The notes: generated by a model not told the origin, from the letters alone. 64,000 bases of DNA from Olivibacter domesticus (GCF_900109575.1 NZ_FOAF01000001.1:901662-965661), one strand, 5' to 3'. Counted from the first letter of the stretch, positions 28,293-37,804 are shown. Numbers and translations: made by a program.

Positions 28293-29726
28293 TTAACGCA
28301 GTGTTGGATAACTTAAAAATTTAAGTGTACCGTTACCTTGTATTTTAATGGTGTCTGTTAAATTATTTCCATCATTATTTTTAAGCTGTATGGTGATTTT
28401 GTTTTCTCCTAATTTAAGAGGAACGCGTGTATAGGAAATTTGGCTTGGTAACGACTGCCAATTACGGGTATCTGCCTTTTCAGATAGCAGACCGTACAAT
28501 TGAACGCCAAATCCCAGTCCTTCTAAAAGTGCATTGTCTTTGCCATTTTTCCCACTTCCCTTTGCACTTTCTTTAAGCGTATATTCAGCAGCTTTTTTTA
28601 TAGCTAATCTTGTAAGCGTTTTTCCCATCTCCTTCGCAAACCGTTGTTTCAAAGTAGCTACAGCAAGGTCATTAATATCTTCAGCCTTTTCAAAATAGTA
28701 AGTAGCACTGTCTGTTTTTAATGTAGCGTCTTGATAATACGATGGTTGTGTTACGTATTTTGGGAAAGCGACTCTTACACTATGTACGTCATTTAAGCTT
28801 GTCGACCCCCTGTAAACGTTTCTGTCTATCGGAATGAAAATTGTACCCGCTGCATTGGTAAATACAAAATCATTATTCGAACCCTTTACTAGAGAAAAAA
28901 ATAAATCTTCTTGCTGTTTAACAGGCGCTACTCCATTTTCCCAAAATAAGACGAGCTCCCCCCCTTCTCCTGATGTATAATGTTTGTAAGGCATATTGAA
29001 AAGCTTTTCAAAACGCTGTAATTCTGAATCAAAACCGTTAAGGTAAGCCATTCTCATCACGTCGTATTTTAGGCTATTCGGAAGAGGTGTACCATAATAA
29101 ACACTATCTGTTTTATCAAGATAGACTTCTACGGCATTCCTATAAGCTATAAACGCATTATTTACATCTTTATCATGCTCATAAATTAAACCTTGTAGCA
29201 TTAACGAAAACGCATCTTTAGTGTATCTGTTCTTTCTATCGTTAAATTTATCTGTTTGCTCTTGTGATTGTAATGTTATTCTTCTTGCTTCAACAATAGC
29301 ATCTTCCGTATTATTTAGATAAAGATAATTGAGCGCTTTATAGTAATGTATCATAAATTTTTCAAAATCTTCACCTTTATAGTTTTGGTTCATCGGATTA
29401 ACTAAGGCTCCAACAATAGCATCTTTTGCATTTCCTAAACCGATCTCGAGTAATCTATCTGCCTCATTAAAATAGCGGTTACTAGCTTCATAGTCCTTGT
29501 TAAGCTGACTAACCCTACCCATTTCCATTAAATAAAGTAGTTTATTTCGTGGCTTCTTTAAAAGAGAATTTTTTACTAGATCTTTTTCGGCTGCTTGGTA
29601 ATCTCCGGTGGAGATTTTTTTGTAATAGGAAGCTACCTTATCGTTATAACTTGCACATCCATATACAAAAAACATCAACAAAACAATTGTTGATGTTTTT
29701 AATATATGATTAAAAGATCTTTTCAT
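28293..29726 (-). CDS. COG3014-type TPR lipoprotein
   Basis: Lipoprotein of about 477 residues; the signal ends at lipobox VYGCAS. The N-terminal half is rich in TPR-like helices (YYKKISTGDYQAAEKDLV; YKALNYLYLNNTEDAIVEAR). The C-terminal half contains beta-rich sequence and a domain resembling a large-protein assembly module of unknown role. Such proteins are encoded next to LpoB homologues in many Gram-negative bacteria. I chose ATG 29726; a GTG lies 6 bases upstream. Last gene of a three-gene minus-strand operon, 25 bases after the LpoB-like gene. Confidence 0.75.
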   Translation of the reverse strand: MKRSFNHILKTSTIVLLMFFVYGCASYNDKVASYYKKISTGDYQAAEKDLVKNSLLKKPRNKLLYLMEMGRVSQLNKDYEASNRYFNEADRLLEIGLGNAKDAIVGALVNPMNQNYKGEDFEKFMIHYYKALNYLYLNNTEDAIVEARRITLQSQEQTDKFNDRKNRYTKDAFSLMLQGLIYEHDKDVNNAFIAYRNAVEVYLDKTDSVYYGTPLPNSLKYDVMRMAYLNGFDSELQRFEKLFNMPYKHYTSGEGGELVLFWENGVAPVKQQEDLFFSLVKGSNNDFVFTNAAGTIFIPIDRNVYRGSTSLNDVHSVRVAFPKYVTQPSYYQDATLKTDSATYYFEKAEDINDLAVATLKQRFAKEMGKTLTRLAIKKAAEYTLKESAKGSGKNGKDNALLEGLGFGVQLYGLLSEKADTRNWQSLPSQISYTRVPLKLGENKITIQLKNNDGNNLTDTIKIQGNGTLKFLSYPTLR

Positions 29727-29751
29727 TCCCACCTAGGCGTAAACTTGAATT

Positions 29752-30345
29752 TTAATTCTTTACGTATTTAGCTATTTTCTTTTCACCAATCCATACGACT
29801 TCATTTGTCTGAATATCTGTTAGCTCTAAATTAACTTGGTAATAAACTACTTTTTGTCGTTTATGTGAATCAACTATCGAATTTATTGATCCTTGCAGTA
29901 TATAGTCAGCACCATTTTCCAAGCCAAATTTTTTCATGGTTGATAACGTGGCATTATCTTGTTGATCTGCCTTTTCGGCCCTTAGTTCTTCCCTCTTTTT
30001 CCCTCCTTGCACCAACCTAACACGTTGTGATTGAAGAAACGCTTTTTCTACATCCTTAACAAAGGTTTCGGCATCGATATGCTCGTGGCTTTTATTCTGC
30101 ACCATGCCTACAATAACCACTGGTTTCTTGCCGGCCTGTTTTTCGAGATGATCACCAAGCCAGCTTGATCCTAAGATTGTTTTAGTCATTTCATCGGCTA
30201 CCATTCGCGAATCGGTATTGTTCCAATTACCGCTTATATCAATGGCTTCATCTGGACTTACTCTCGTAACCTGACGTGCACAAGAAGAGATAAAAACAGT
30301 GAAAGCCGCTATAGCGAGGGCAAAAGTTAAGCGTTTTAATTGCAT
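29752..30345 (-). CDS. LpoB-like penicillin-binding-protein activator lipoprotein
   Basis: Outer-membrane lipoprotein of 197 residues (signal ending ISSC). It fits the LpoB/FlgO-like fold family: residues ALDISGNWN style start, VADEMTKTILGSSWL helix, KKPVVIVGMVQNKSHEHID strand, and the closing EVVWIGEKKIAKYV. In E. coli LpoB spans the periplasm to activate PBP1b; in Bacteroidota this activity is not demonstrated, so the name is by homology only. It sits between a small secreted protein and the COG3014 lipoprotein in one operon. Confidence 0.8.
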   Translation of the reverse strand: MQLKRLTFALAIAAFTVFISSCARQVTRVSPDEAIDISGNWNNTDSRMVADEMTKTILGSSWLGDHLEKQAGKKPVVIVGMVQNKSHEHIDAETFVKDVEKAFLQSQRVRLVQGGKKREELRAEKADQQDNATLSTMKKFGLENGADYILQGSINSIVDSHKRQKVVYYQVNLELTDIQTNEVVWIGEKKIAKYVKN

Positions 30346-30382
30346 ATATTTTTATATTTAATTTTTAAAGAAGTGAAATAAG

Positions 30383-30754
30383 TTAATACCAGTATCGTCC
30401 TGCTCCAAAAGTTACGGAAGGCCCCCATCCCCAATTATTATATCCCCAACCACTATAAAGGTTAACAGATGGATACCAGTCATTGTAATAAGGATTAACC
30501 AATCTTTCTTGGTGCCTTCTTTCTCTCCTTAAAGCCCTACGTTCTTGTTTTGCTTGATACCAATCATAAGCCTTATACGTCTGTTGTAAGGTGGCTCCTT
30601 GTGATTGTAATAAGGAATCAGCTAATACTGTATATTTTTTTAAGCTGTTTCCATATCTAGGATTTTGATCAGGTATATTGCCTACCTGTGCATAGCCCAG
30701 CAATGCCATAAAGGTCATTGCAAAGGACATAATATATTTTTTATTTTTTAACAT
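30383..30754 (-). CDS. Small secreted protein, Gly/Trp/Tyr-rich C-terminus, unknown
   Basis: About 123 residues with a signal peptide (MLKNKKYIMSFAMTFMALLGYAQ); ATG 30754 is preferred over the TTG at 30769. The middle is helical and basic (QERRALRRERRHQERL) and the C-terminus is rich in Gly, Trp and Tyr (WYPSVNLYSGWGYNNWGWG). I do not recognise the family. First gene of the operon with the LpoB-like and COG3014 lipoproteins, so a cell-envelope role is likely. Confidence 0.65.
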   Translation of the reverse strand: MLKNKKYIMSFAMTFMALLGYAQVGNIPDQNPRYGNSLKKYTVLADSLLQSQGATLQQTYKAYDWYQAKQERRALRRERRHQERLVNPYYNDWYPSVNLYSGWGYNNWGWGPSVTFGAGRYWY

Positions 30755-30809
30755 AATGCTGTTATCCAATAGTGTTTTAAAAAAAATATACCTTTTTAAA
30801 GATGTTTGA

Positions 30810-30817
30810 CAAAATTA
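30810..30817 (-). promoter_or_regulatory. -7 box of the LpoB-like operon
   Basis: The minus strand reads TAATTTTG, matching TAnnTTTG, 56 bases upstream of the ATG of the first gene. No well-spaced -33 element. Confidence 0.35.
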
Positions 30818-30995
30818 CCGTTTTGTTGTTACAAATGCTGATCGTTAACTTTTTTTTAACTAAATATCCATTTAATCTGCATCAATTTGACAATATTAAA
30901 ACACAAAGGATTAATATGCCGTGAATTTTCTTTTTTATTGAATAGGCGATAAAAGAAATTTGTTATAGAAAAAGGCCTTACGGTAATCCGAATCA

Positions 30996-32105
30996 TTATT
31001 GCTTATAAAAAACCATATGACCAGGAATATCTCCCGTAGTAAAAGATCTTAATAATTTGCCACTGGCATTATAATGATGTAATGTGCCTGAAGTGACATA
31101 ATTTTTTGCATCGGTAATAAAAATATCCTTGGTTTGCTGGTTTACTGCTATCCCGTAAGGCATGTGAATACTTTTCTCACTACCATCAGTGATATACTTT
31201 TTTTCGAAACCTAAATCTGAACTACTGAATTGATTGTAGACGAAGGAGTTTTCCCTATTTATGTTACTCCATTCGGATGCGTAGGTATAAATATGCTCAT
31301 CGTCTATCCAAAAATTACTAACAGGTGCGTTGAACTTACGAACAACCTCATCTTTTTGACTATCGATCATAAAGAAATTTGAGTGGGTATTATGTCCGTC
31401 CCCTCTTGAATTAACAAATACGTTTCCTTTATTATCTGCTTTAACTCGGTGGAGATTAATTTCTACATCAATTCTCTTTATTTCGTTGAATGATTTTAAA
31501 TCTATCACAGAGACAGTTCTTTCGTAGGCATTTGGATTATATCCGCCTGAATTGGCTACATAAAGTTTGTTGTTTGCCGCTGCGACACCATCGGGTTGTC
31601 TTCCTACACTTGTTGTTCTTGAAATGGAAAGAGAAGCAGTATCAATTTCTACCACTTTACCATTTGGTGAGGCTGGGTCTACTCCAATGTTAGCATTATA
31701 AGAGCTCACATAAGCTTTACCATTATAAAAAGTAATATACCTGCAGTTAATGAGATCTATTTTTTTTATACGTTTTGCAGTTCTGGCATCTAGTACTTCT
31801 ATTTTGTTTGATGCATTTACAACGATATAAAGCTTGCTTCCATATAATTGTATGTCATTTCCTACATCTCCTAAACTGAGTACTACGTCTGGATTTGCTC
31901 TTTTATATACATCTCTTTCATAAATACCTGTTGAGAGGTCATAAAAATCAAGCGAGGCTTTATTCATCGACATATTGCCTTCATTTAACAAATACAATCC
32001 ATTGATAAAATTAAAGCCTTCTTCAGGCTGAGGCTCGAGTGATTTACGGCAGCCAAGGAAAGCTATAGAATAAAGCAATAATATGATAACTAATCTCAGT
32101 GCCAT
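30996..32105 (-). CDS. BtuG-like surface beta-propeller lipoprotein
   Basis: Surface lipoprotein of 369 residues (lipobox AFLGC). It is a YVTN/DUF5074-type seven-bladed propeller: repeated blades such as KLYIVVNASNKIEVLDARTA, KAYVSSYNANIG and KLYVANSGGYNPN, with a late KDIFITDAKNYV blade. In Bacteroides, BtuG is a surface lipoprotein that binds cobalamin very tightly and caps the BtuB channel. The gene lies directly behind a BtuB-type receptor in a cobalamin-riboswitch operon, so the same role is very likely here. Third gene of the operon. Confidence 0.88.
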   Translation of the reverse strand: MALRLVIILLLYSIAFLGCRKSLEPQPEEGFNFINGLYLLNEGNMSMNKASLDFYDLSTGIYERDVYKRANPDVVLSLGDVGNDIQLYGSKLYIVVNASNKIEVLDARTAKRIKKIDLINCRYITFYNGKAYVSSYNANIGVDPASPNGKVVEIDTASLSISRTTSVGRQPDGVAAANNKLYVANSGGYNPNAYERTVSVIDLKSFNEIKRIDVEINLHRVKADNKGNVFVNSRGDGHNTHSNFFMIDSQKDEVVRKFNAPVSNFWIDDEHIYTYASEWSNINRENSFVYNQFSSSDLGFEKKYITDGSEKSIHMPYGIAVNQQTKDIFITDAKNYVTSGTLHHYNASGKLLRSFTTGDIPGHMVFYKQ

Positions 32106-32123
32106 TTAATCATTCTTTTTGTA

Positions 32124-34139
32124 TCAAAAATCTATCGTTGCCCTTAAACGATAATTTCTTCCCGGCATAGGAAAATTCCTAACAACCTCATATGGTTGAT
32201 TTAATAGATTGTTAAGCTCGGTCATGACTCTCATTTTGCCTTGTTTTAACAGCGAAAAATCTTTACCAATTGATAAATCATGTGTATACCATGGTTGTAA
32301 ATAGTTCGCAGTGATATTTTCTGCTTGGCTGTACCGTTCGCCTGTATATATAAAACTATAATTTAAAAATAGTGAATTAATATTCGCTTGTAAAATAAAA
32401 GATCCACTGTGACGAGGAATATAAGGAATTTGTTCTCCTTTGTTATAAGTCATTTTTCCATTAATTGTTGTTGCATTAAGTGCTTCTTGAAAGGTATAGT
32501 TTATTCCTACATCGAGGTTTAAACAATTTGCGACGTTCCACCCAGATCTAATCACGACGTCTACCCCTTTAATTTGAACTCTATCAAGATTATACATCGT
32601 CCATCTAAATTGATTACTCGCCGGAGTTGCAATTATTTTGTTCTTAACTATATTATAATAAGCATCTGTTTGTAAACTCACGAATTTAAGCGCTGAATGA
32701 TAGGTCTTTGCATAGGTGAACCCAAAGTCAAATTGTTCCGTGTATTCAGGATCTAATAGCGTGGAACCAATTTCGGTATAATAAAGGTCATTAAATGTAG
32801 GCATTCTAAAAATATTCTTATAGAATGACCTTATTCGAAACGTTGGATATTCAAATGGCTGCCAAGATAATGAAACAGCAGGCGTAATTTCGTGCTTATC
32901 ATCAGGACTTTGATAATATTTTGTTTTGTCTTGTACGAAAGTAGCTAATAAACTGGATTGAAGAGTAAAACGTTCTGTTTGATATTTTGTTGCGGCGGAA
33001 ACTAAGGTTGTAAATCTAGTTGGATAAGAAAAATTATATAAATCAGCATTTAACTTATTCCATTGCCAATCACTACTCAATGCTACTGTCCATTCAGGTG
33101 TTATTAAATATTGATTAGCAAAAGATGCATATCCCTCCTGTTGATGATAATTGTTTTTTAAGGGGCCTTCAAGTTTAATGATATTAGGATTCGAATAGAA
33201 AACGTAGTCGTTAGCATATTTCAATTTTAGGGTATACGAATAGCGGGAAAATTGTTTTGTAAGGGATGACTGGATAAAGATATTGCGATCTTTTTGTCGC
33301 TGACCTAACTCGGGGCTTGTGGGCTTTAATCGGTTTTCAATTACAGCATCGGGTAATCCCCGTCCTGAATGATAGAAATATAAATGAGTTTGCCAAGCTC
33401 CACCCTTTATTTTACCATTTAATATAGATTCTATTCTGAATGCATCTATATCCGCATTCTCCCTTCTCGCTGTTGTGTCGTAATTAGCATCCGTCAGCCG
33501 AAATTTATAATGACCGTGGGCATTTAAATATTCAGTGCTTATAGATGCTGTTAAATATTGATTAATCTGTTTCTGGAATAGAAATGAAGGATTTATCAAA
33601 CCAAATGAACCCGTTTTTATACCTGCTCTAAACTTTCGTGTCTCCCCATTTTCAAATGTAGGTGTATTACTAGTTAAGTACATAGAAGATGCTGAAGAAT
33701 AAGATTTCGCAGGTTGTAACAATGTTTGCGTGTCACCATTATACAGAGCGATCTCATCTACATTCTCAAGCGAAAATTTTCCAAGATCAACCTGCCCGTT
33801 CTGAGCGTTACCTATTGCAATACCATCGAGAAATATTTGTGTTTGATTGCTTCCCATACTCCTTATATTGATAGTTTTTAGTCCGCCAATACCGCCATAA
33901 TCTTTTAGCTGTACGCCAGACAGAAACCGAGTTGCATCTGCAACTGACAGACTGTTTAATTGCTGTAATTGTTTCTTTGACAATAGCTGTAAAGGAGTGG
34001 TAGATCTAAGAACTAAACTATTTTTCAAGGAAGATACGGTTACCGTATCCATTATAGTTTGCGCGTTTATGGGGTTAAACCCTATTATGAATAGCGTGCA
34101 AATTACACTGAATCGCCTTATATATTGAATGTTCAGCAA
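32124..34139 (-). CDS. btuB: TonB-dependent cobalamin receptor (BtuB type)
   Basis: Outer-membrane TonB-dependent transporter of 671 residues with a signal peptide (ending FNPINAQ). The TonB box region is DTVTVSS; the plug (about residues 45-150) carries VADATRFLSGVQLKDYGGIGGLKTINIRSMG-type sequence and IFLDGIAIGNAQ. The beta-barrel ends in a C-terminal aromatic (RLRATIDF). Size is close to BtuB (about 600) and smaller than SusC proteins (about 1000). Riboswitch control and the BtuG-like neighbour point to vitamin B12. It begins 3 bases after the upstream lipoprotein stop and is followed 18 bases later by the propeller gene. Confidence 0.9.
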   Translation of the reverse strand: MLNIQYIRRFSVICTLFIIGFNPINAQTIMDTVTVSSLKNSLVLRSTTPLQLLSKKQLQQLNSLSVADATRFLSGVQLKDYGGIGGLKTINIRSMGSNQTQIFLDGIAIGNAQNGQVDLGKFSLENVDEIALYNGDTQTLLQPAKSYSSASSMYLTSNTPTFENGETRKFRAGIKTGSFGLINPSFLFQKQINQYLTASISTEYLNAHGHYKFRLTDANYDTTARRENADIDAFRIESILNGKIKGGAWQTHLYFYHSGRGLPDAVIENRLKPTSPELGQRQKDRNIFIQSSLTKQFSRYSYTLKLKYANDYVFYSNPNIIKLEGPLKNNYHQQEGYASFANQYLITPEWTVALSSDWQWNKLNADLYNFSYPTRFTTLVSAATKYQTERFTLQSSLLATFVQDKTKYYQSPDDKHEITPAVSLSWQPFEYPTFRIRSFYKNIFRMPTFNDLYYTEIGSTLLDPEYTEQFDFGFTYAKTYHSALKFVSLQTDAYYNIVKNKIIATPASNQFRWTMYNLDRVQIKGVDVVIRSGWNVANCLNLDVGINYTFQEALNATTINGKMTYNKGEQIPYIPRHSGSFILQANINSLFLNYSFIYTGERYSQAENITANYLQPWYTHDLSIGKDFSLLKQGKMRVMTELNNLLNQPYEVVRNFPMPGRNYRLRATIDF

Positions 34140-34142
34140 AGT

Positions 34143-35003
34143 TTATGGCGTAGATAAATCTTCCACGGATACAATTTCGGTAGAGAACTCTCCAAGCTGT
34201 CCCAAATCTGCTAGTATTCCTGTTTGAATCTTTATAAAATCTATGGCTTGTAAGTCTACTTTTTCACCATCACTATCTATGGCGTTATTAATATCTAAAT
34301 CGTTTCTTCCCTCTAGGTTATCAGCATACCCCCACGCAAATGGTGAACTTGTAACAAAAGCTGATGTGCTAGTACTTACGTTTGTGTTTGGGAGTAAAGA
34401 GCCAGACAACATGTAAGCGTCTTTATCGATCCATTCAGGAAAATAAGCCTGGCGATGATCGGCGTTTAATCTTATTAAACCAGTGTTATCTTTATTATCT
34501 TCCCACCTAACACCTTCATCGGTCTGTTTTGGTTTGAAATAAGTTACTTCATAATTTTTTATATAACCGACCTTTCCATATTCACTACCTTTAAGCTCGT
34601 ACCAGGTATCATCAGGTAAACCATTATTGTTTTCATCTTGCATTACCCACACTATCCCAGGTTCTGCAAATGACGCTTGTGCATTACCATAAACAGCAAT
34701 GTCATTCATATCCTTTTGGTTGATAACTGCGTGATCAAATCCCAATACTATATAACCGCCAAAAGCACCTAAAGATACGATGCCGTCTCCTTTGCCTAAA
34801 ATGCTTTTGGCGGCCTCTTCAGTACCAAAGGAAGCATCATTAATGAATTGACCGGGCGCGGGAACATACTCAAAGAGTTTAGTTACATATTTGCTATGAG
34901 TGATGTCTTCATCCGGCGAGTCAATATTATCTTTTGAACAGCCAGCAATGGCTAATGTACAAGATAACAAAAGCTGAATCTTCCCTTTTATCAATGGTTT
35001 CAT
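34143..35003 (-). CDS. Surface lipoprotein of the B12 uptake operon
   Basis: A 286-residue lipoprotein (lipobox AIAGC). The mature part is beta-rich; it contains GDGIVSLGAFGGYIVLGFDH, a DENNNGLPDDTWYELKG segment and an acidic RNDLDINNAIDSDGEKV stretch, both suggestive of calcium-binding loops. Bacteroidota annotate such proteins as cell-surface proteins beside BtuB/BtuG. It could be an accessory cobalamin-binding protein in the way of BtuH, but I cannot place it in that family. First gene behind the cobalamin riboswitch. Confidence 0.7.
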   Translation of the reverse strand: MKPLIKGKIQLLLSCTLAIAGCSKDNIDSPDEDITHSKYVTKLFEYVPAPGQFINDASFGTEEAAKSILGKGDGIVSLGAFGGYIVLGFDHAVINQKDMNDIAVYGNAQASFAEPGIVWVMQDENNNGLPDDTWYELKGSEYGKVGYIKNYEVTYFKPKQTDEGVRWEDNKDNTGLIRLNADHRQAYFPEWIDKDAYMLSGSLLPNTNVSTSTSAFVTSSPFAWGYADNLEGRNDLDINNAIDSDGEKVDLQAIDFIKIQTGILADLGQLGEFSTEIVSVEDLSTP

Positions 35004-35127
35004 TTTTGCAGAATAAAATATAAATATTTGGCTTGCAGGAAAGAGTTGTAGGAAATAACCGATGGCTTGAAATACGTTCCAAGTACGTTAGTCCGTATGC
35101 CTCAATCCACGAAAGCAAGGATTTTCT

Positions 35128-35301
35128 ATATTTGGCAGGTATTCTGACTTGCTCCCTTCTATTCAACCTTCCCATCTCTATTATAGACAGTGGCTTAAAA
35201 AAATATCAGTGTTTATGGAGCTTACAGCTGCGGGACAGTTTTGGAATCGCACCAAATTCCCTTTTTCATTCCAATCTCTAAAAGAAAAGGAAACCAAATA
35301 T
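35128..35301 (-). ncRNA. Cobalamin riboswitch
   Basis: On the minus strand the order of conserved elements is complete: P1 ATATTTGG pairs perfectly with CCAAATAT (35294-35301 with 35128-35135); then the TTGGTGCGATTCC and GTCCCGCAGCTGTAA core, the B12 box AAGCCACTG, GGGAAGG, and GCAAGTCAGAATACCTGCC. It lies between the promoter and the surface lipoprotein start, with about 125 bases of expression platform. A second CAAGCCAAATATTT further downstream could compete for P1. Confidence 0.96.
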
Positions 35302-35305
35302 GGAA

Positions 35306-35335
35306 CAAACTTAGATAAATTTCCTTTATATGCAA
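35306..35335 (-). promoter_or_regulatory. Promoter of the B12 uptake operon
   Basis: On the minus strand TTG (35333-35335), 19 bases, then TAAGTTTG (35306-35313). Transcription would begin near 35299, exactly at the riboswitch P1 stem. Confidence 0.75.
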
Positions 35336-35356
35336 TATAATCGCGTTGCATATAAA
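35325..35356. promoter_or_regulatory. 11-base inverted repeat over the -33 box of the B12 operon
   Basis: TTTATATGCAA and TTGCATATAAA are perfect inverted arms separated by 10 bases. The inner arm contains the -33 TTG of the cobalamin operon promoter. No T run follows, so it is not a clear terminator of proA, and its position suits a repressor or activator site. Confidence 0.5.
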
Positions 35357-35466
35357 AGAAATTATTCGTGTATGTCAGTTCGTAAGGTACTCATGAGCGC
35401 TAACGCGGTCTATCGATCTCTCCTCGCTATAGAGAACTTTTTATTGAGGAAATATAATAATTTCAC

Positions 35467-36714
35467 CTATTCCCTTGTCTGCCCCTCTCCTTTTATAGTC
35501 CATTTATAAGAGGTAAGCTCTTGAAGCCCCATAGGTCCTCTAGCATGGAGTTTCTGCGTGCTGATACCGATTTCTGCACCTAATCCAAATTGTGCGCCGT
35601 CCGTAAAGGCAGTAGATGCATTTGCATATACAGCTGCTGCATCTACCTGGTTCATAAATATCTCAATTGCCTCTTTATCTTCAGCTATTATAACTTCACT
35701 GTGTTTTGAACTATATCTGCTGATATGTGTTAAAGCTTCTTGAAGATTACTAACAGTCTTGATAGACATCTTTAATGATAAAAATTCTGTGCCATAATGA
35801 CTTTCATCAGCTGTTTTTAAGAGCGAAGATGGGTAGCTTCCAGATAATATTTTATGAGAGGCTTCATCTGCGAATATAACTACGTCTTTATCGGCAAGCG
35901 GCTTTGTTAATGCGCCTAAATCCAATAGACGTTCTTGATGAATCAACAGACAGTCAAGCGCATTGCACACACTTACTCTTCTTGTTTTGGCATTTTCAAT
36001 AATGTTTTTTCCTTTATTTACATCACCAGATTTGTCGAAATAAGCATGGACTATACCTGCTCCCGTTTCAATTACAGGGATTTTACTTGCTGATCTTACA
36101 TAGCTTATTAGCTGGTGACTCCCTCTTGGAATTAATACGTCGATATATCCAACAGCATTTAGTAAGGCCTCGGTGGCAGCTCTCTCTGAAGGAAGCAACA
36201 CAGCAACAGATGGAGCAATATTAAATTTTTTAAGTGTTTGGTGAATTATTTTAACGATAGCAAGATTAGAGAACTCTGCATCACTCCCCCCCTTTAATAC
36301 GGTAACATTTCCGGTTTTAAAACATAAAGAAAACACATCGAGTGTTACATTAGGTCTTGCTTCGTAAATAACGCTTACTACACCTAGGGGAACACGGATT
36401 TTAGACAAGCGTAACTTGTTCTCCAGTATTCTATTTTCTATTATCGAACCGATAGGGTTGTCTAATTGCACAACACTTTCAATATCATTGGCGATACTAT
36501 CTACTCTGTCAATGGTAAGTTTTAAACGATCATATTTGGGGTCATCTAAGGACATTTTATTTAAATCCTTTTGATTTTCTTCTACCAAATTCGGGGCTTG
36601 TTGTCGGATCTCTTTAGCTAAATCTGTTAAAACCTGATTGATGGTTTGTTTTGATAAAGCTAGCATTGTTTGTTGTGCACTTTTCGCGTCTTCAAAAAAA
36701 TGTAAATAGTTCAT
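35467..36714 (-). CDS. proA: Gamma-glutamyl phosphate reductase
   Basis: NADPH-dependent reduction of glutamyl-5-phosphate to glutamate semialdehyde, second step of proline synthesis. The 415 residues are standard for ProA, with the catalytic cysteine at Cys250 (RRVSVCNALDCLL) and the conserved VPLGVVSVIYEARPNVT (about 108-124), VLIPRGSHQLI and ARGPMGLQELTSYKW segments. Begins 10 bases after the proB stop; the two form the classic proBA operon. Confidence 0.96.
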   Translation of the reverse strand: MNYLHFFEDAKSAQQTMLALSKQTINQVLTDLAKEIRQQAPNLVEENQKDLNKMSLDDPKYDRLKLTIDRVDSIANDIESVVQLDNPIGSIIENRILENKLRLSKIRVPLGVVSVIYEARPNVTLDVFSLCFKTGNVTVLKGGSDAEFSNLAIVKIIHQTLKKFNIAPSVAVLLPSERAATEALLNAVGYIDVLIPRGSHQLISYVRSASKIPVIETGAGIVHAYFDKSGDVNKGKNIIENAKTRRVSVCNALDCLLIHQERLLDLGALTKPLADKDVVIFADEASHKILSGSYPSSLLKTADESHYGTEFLSLKMSIKTVSNLQEALTHISRYSSKHSEVIIAEDKEAIEIFMNQVDAAAVYANASTAFTDGAQFGLGAEIGISTQKLHARGPMGLQELTSYKWTIKGEGQTRE

Positions 36715-36724
36715 TCTTGCTCAA

Positions 36725-37804
36725 TTAATGGATGGAGTAAAAATAATCGTAGTGAACTAATGGTTTCTGATTTTTGAGACCAATTCGTTCCCGTGCTTTT
36801 TCGGCACTATATTGGGTAATACCTAAACCTATGAGCATATTATCTTCTCCTATAATTCTCACGATATCACCCTTTTTAAAATCCCCAATGATGTCTATTA
36901 TACCTATCGGCAATAAACTGCTTACTTTTCCGGAAGTGAGCACTTGACAGGCTCCCTGATTTAGTTTTACTGCGCCATTTGCCGCGCCTTCCGCATGGGC
37001 AATCCACTTTTTAGCTCCAGATTTCTTTTTTTCAGGCAGAAATTGAGTATGAAGCAGTTTTCCGTCTAATAGATCTAGTAATACATTATTTTTTTTTCCA
37101 TTAGCGATGTGGACACAGATTCCTAGTTTGGCTACTTTTTTTGCAATTGATGCTTTTGTAAGCATTCCCCCTCTACCAAACGAAGATTTTTCAGGTTTAA
37201 TAATATTATTTAAATCAAAGGCAATTTTATCTATTTTTTCGATGACAGAGGAAGTGGCTAATTTTGGATCGCCATTAAAAATACCATCTATATTTGACAA
37301 TATAATCAAAGCATCCGCATTTAGCATCGAGGCAATAAGGCCCGCAAGTTCATCATTGTCTGTAAACATCAGTTCGGTGACTGAAACAACATCATTTTCA
37401 TTTACAACCGGAATGATGTTGTGTTGTAACAAAGAATTCAAACAATTCTTCATGTTCAAATAATGCACCCTGTCACGAAAATCTTCTTTTGTAACTAACA
37501 CCTGTGCACACAAAATATCAAACACCTCAAATAACCTTGAATAGGTATTAATTAACTTCACCTGTCCTACCGATGATAGTAATTGCCTGATAGTTACTGG
37601 CTGCTTCGCTTCTTTAGGTGTAATGAGACTTCTTCCCGAAGCGACAGCACCTGAGGAAACAAGGATAACTTCTATTCCATATTCCCTGATTTTAGCCAAT
37701 TGTGTTACAAGTTGTTCCAATCGATAATAATCGGGTAAGCCGTCATCACGAGTAATAACATTAGACCCGACTTTTACAATAATTCTCTTATAATGGAATT
37801 CCAT
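36725..37804 (-). CDS. proB: Glutamate 5-kinase
   Basis: Phosphorylates glutamate at the gamma-carboxyl, the first and usually proline-inhibited step of proline synthesis. The amino-acid-kinase fold shows IIVKVGSNVI at the start, VILVSSGAVASG and FGRGGMLTKASIA; a C-terminal PUA domain (about residues 270-355) contains a GDIVRIIG-type segment. I chose ATG 37804 (MEFHYKR); the frame also opens at a TTG at 37822. First gene of proBA. Confidence 0.95.
   Translation of the reverse strand: MEFHYKRIIVKVGSNVITRDDGLPDYYRLEQLVTQLAKIREYGIEVILVSSGAVASGRSLITPKEAKQPVTIRQLLSSVGQVKLINTYSRLFEVFDILCAQVLVTKEDFRDRVHYLNMKNCLNSLLQHNIIPVVNENDVVSVTELMFTDNDELAGLIASMLNADALIILSNIDGIFNGDPKLATSSVIEKIDKIAFDLNNIIKPEKSSFGRGGMLTKASIAKKVAKLGICVHIANGKKNNVLLDLLDGKLLHTQFLPEKKKSGAKKWIAHAEGAANGAVKLNQGACQVLTSGKVSSLLPIGIIDIIGDFKKGDIVRIIGEDNMLIGLGITQYSAEKARERIGLKNQKPLVHYDYFYSIH

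Noticed and set aside
35033-35340. Two short plus-strand frames
   Set aside because: The region is fully explained on the minus strand by the cobalamin riboswitch and its promoter.
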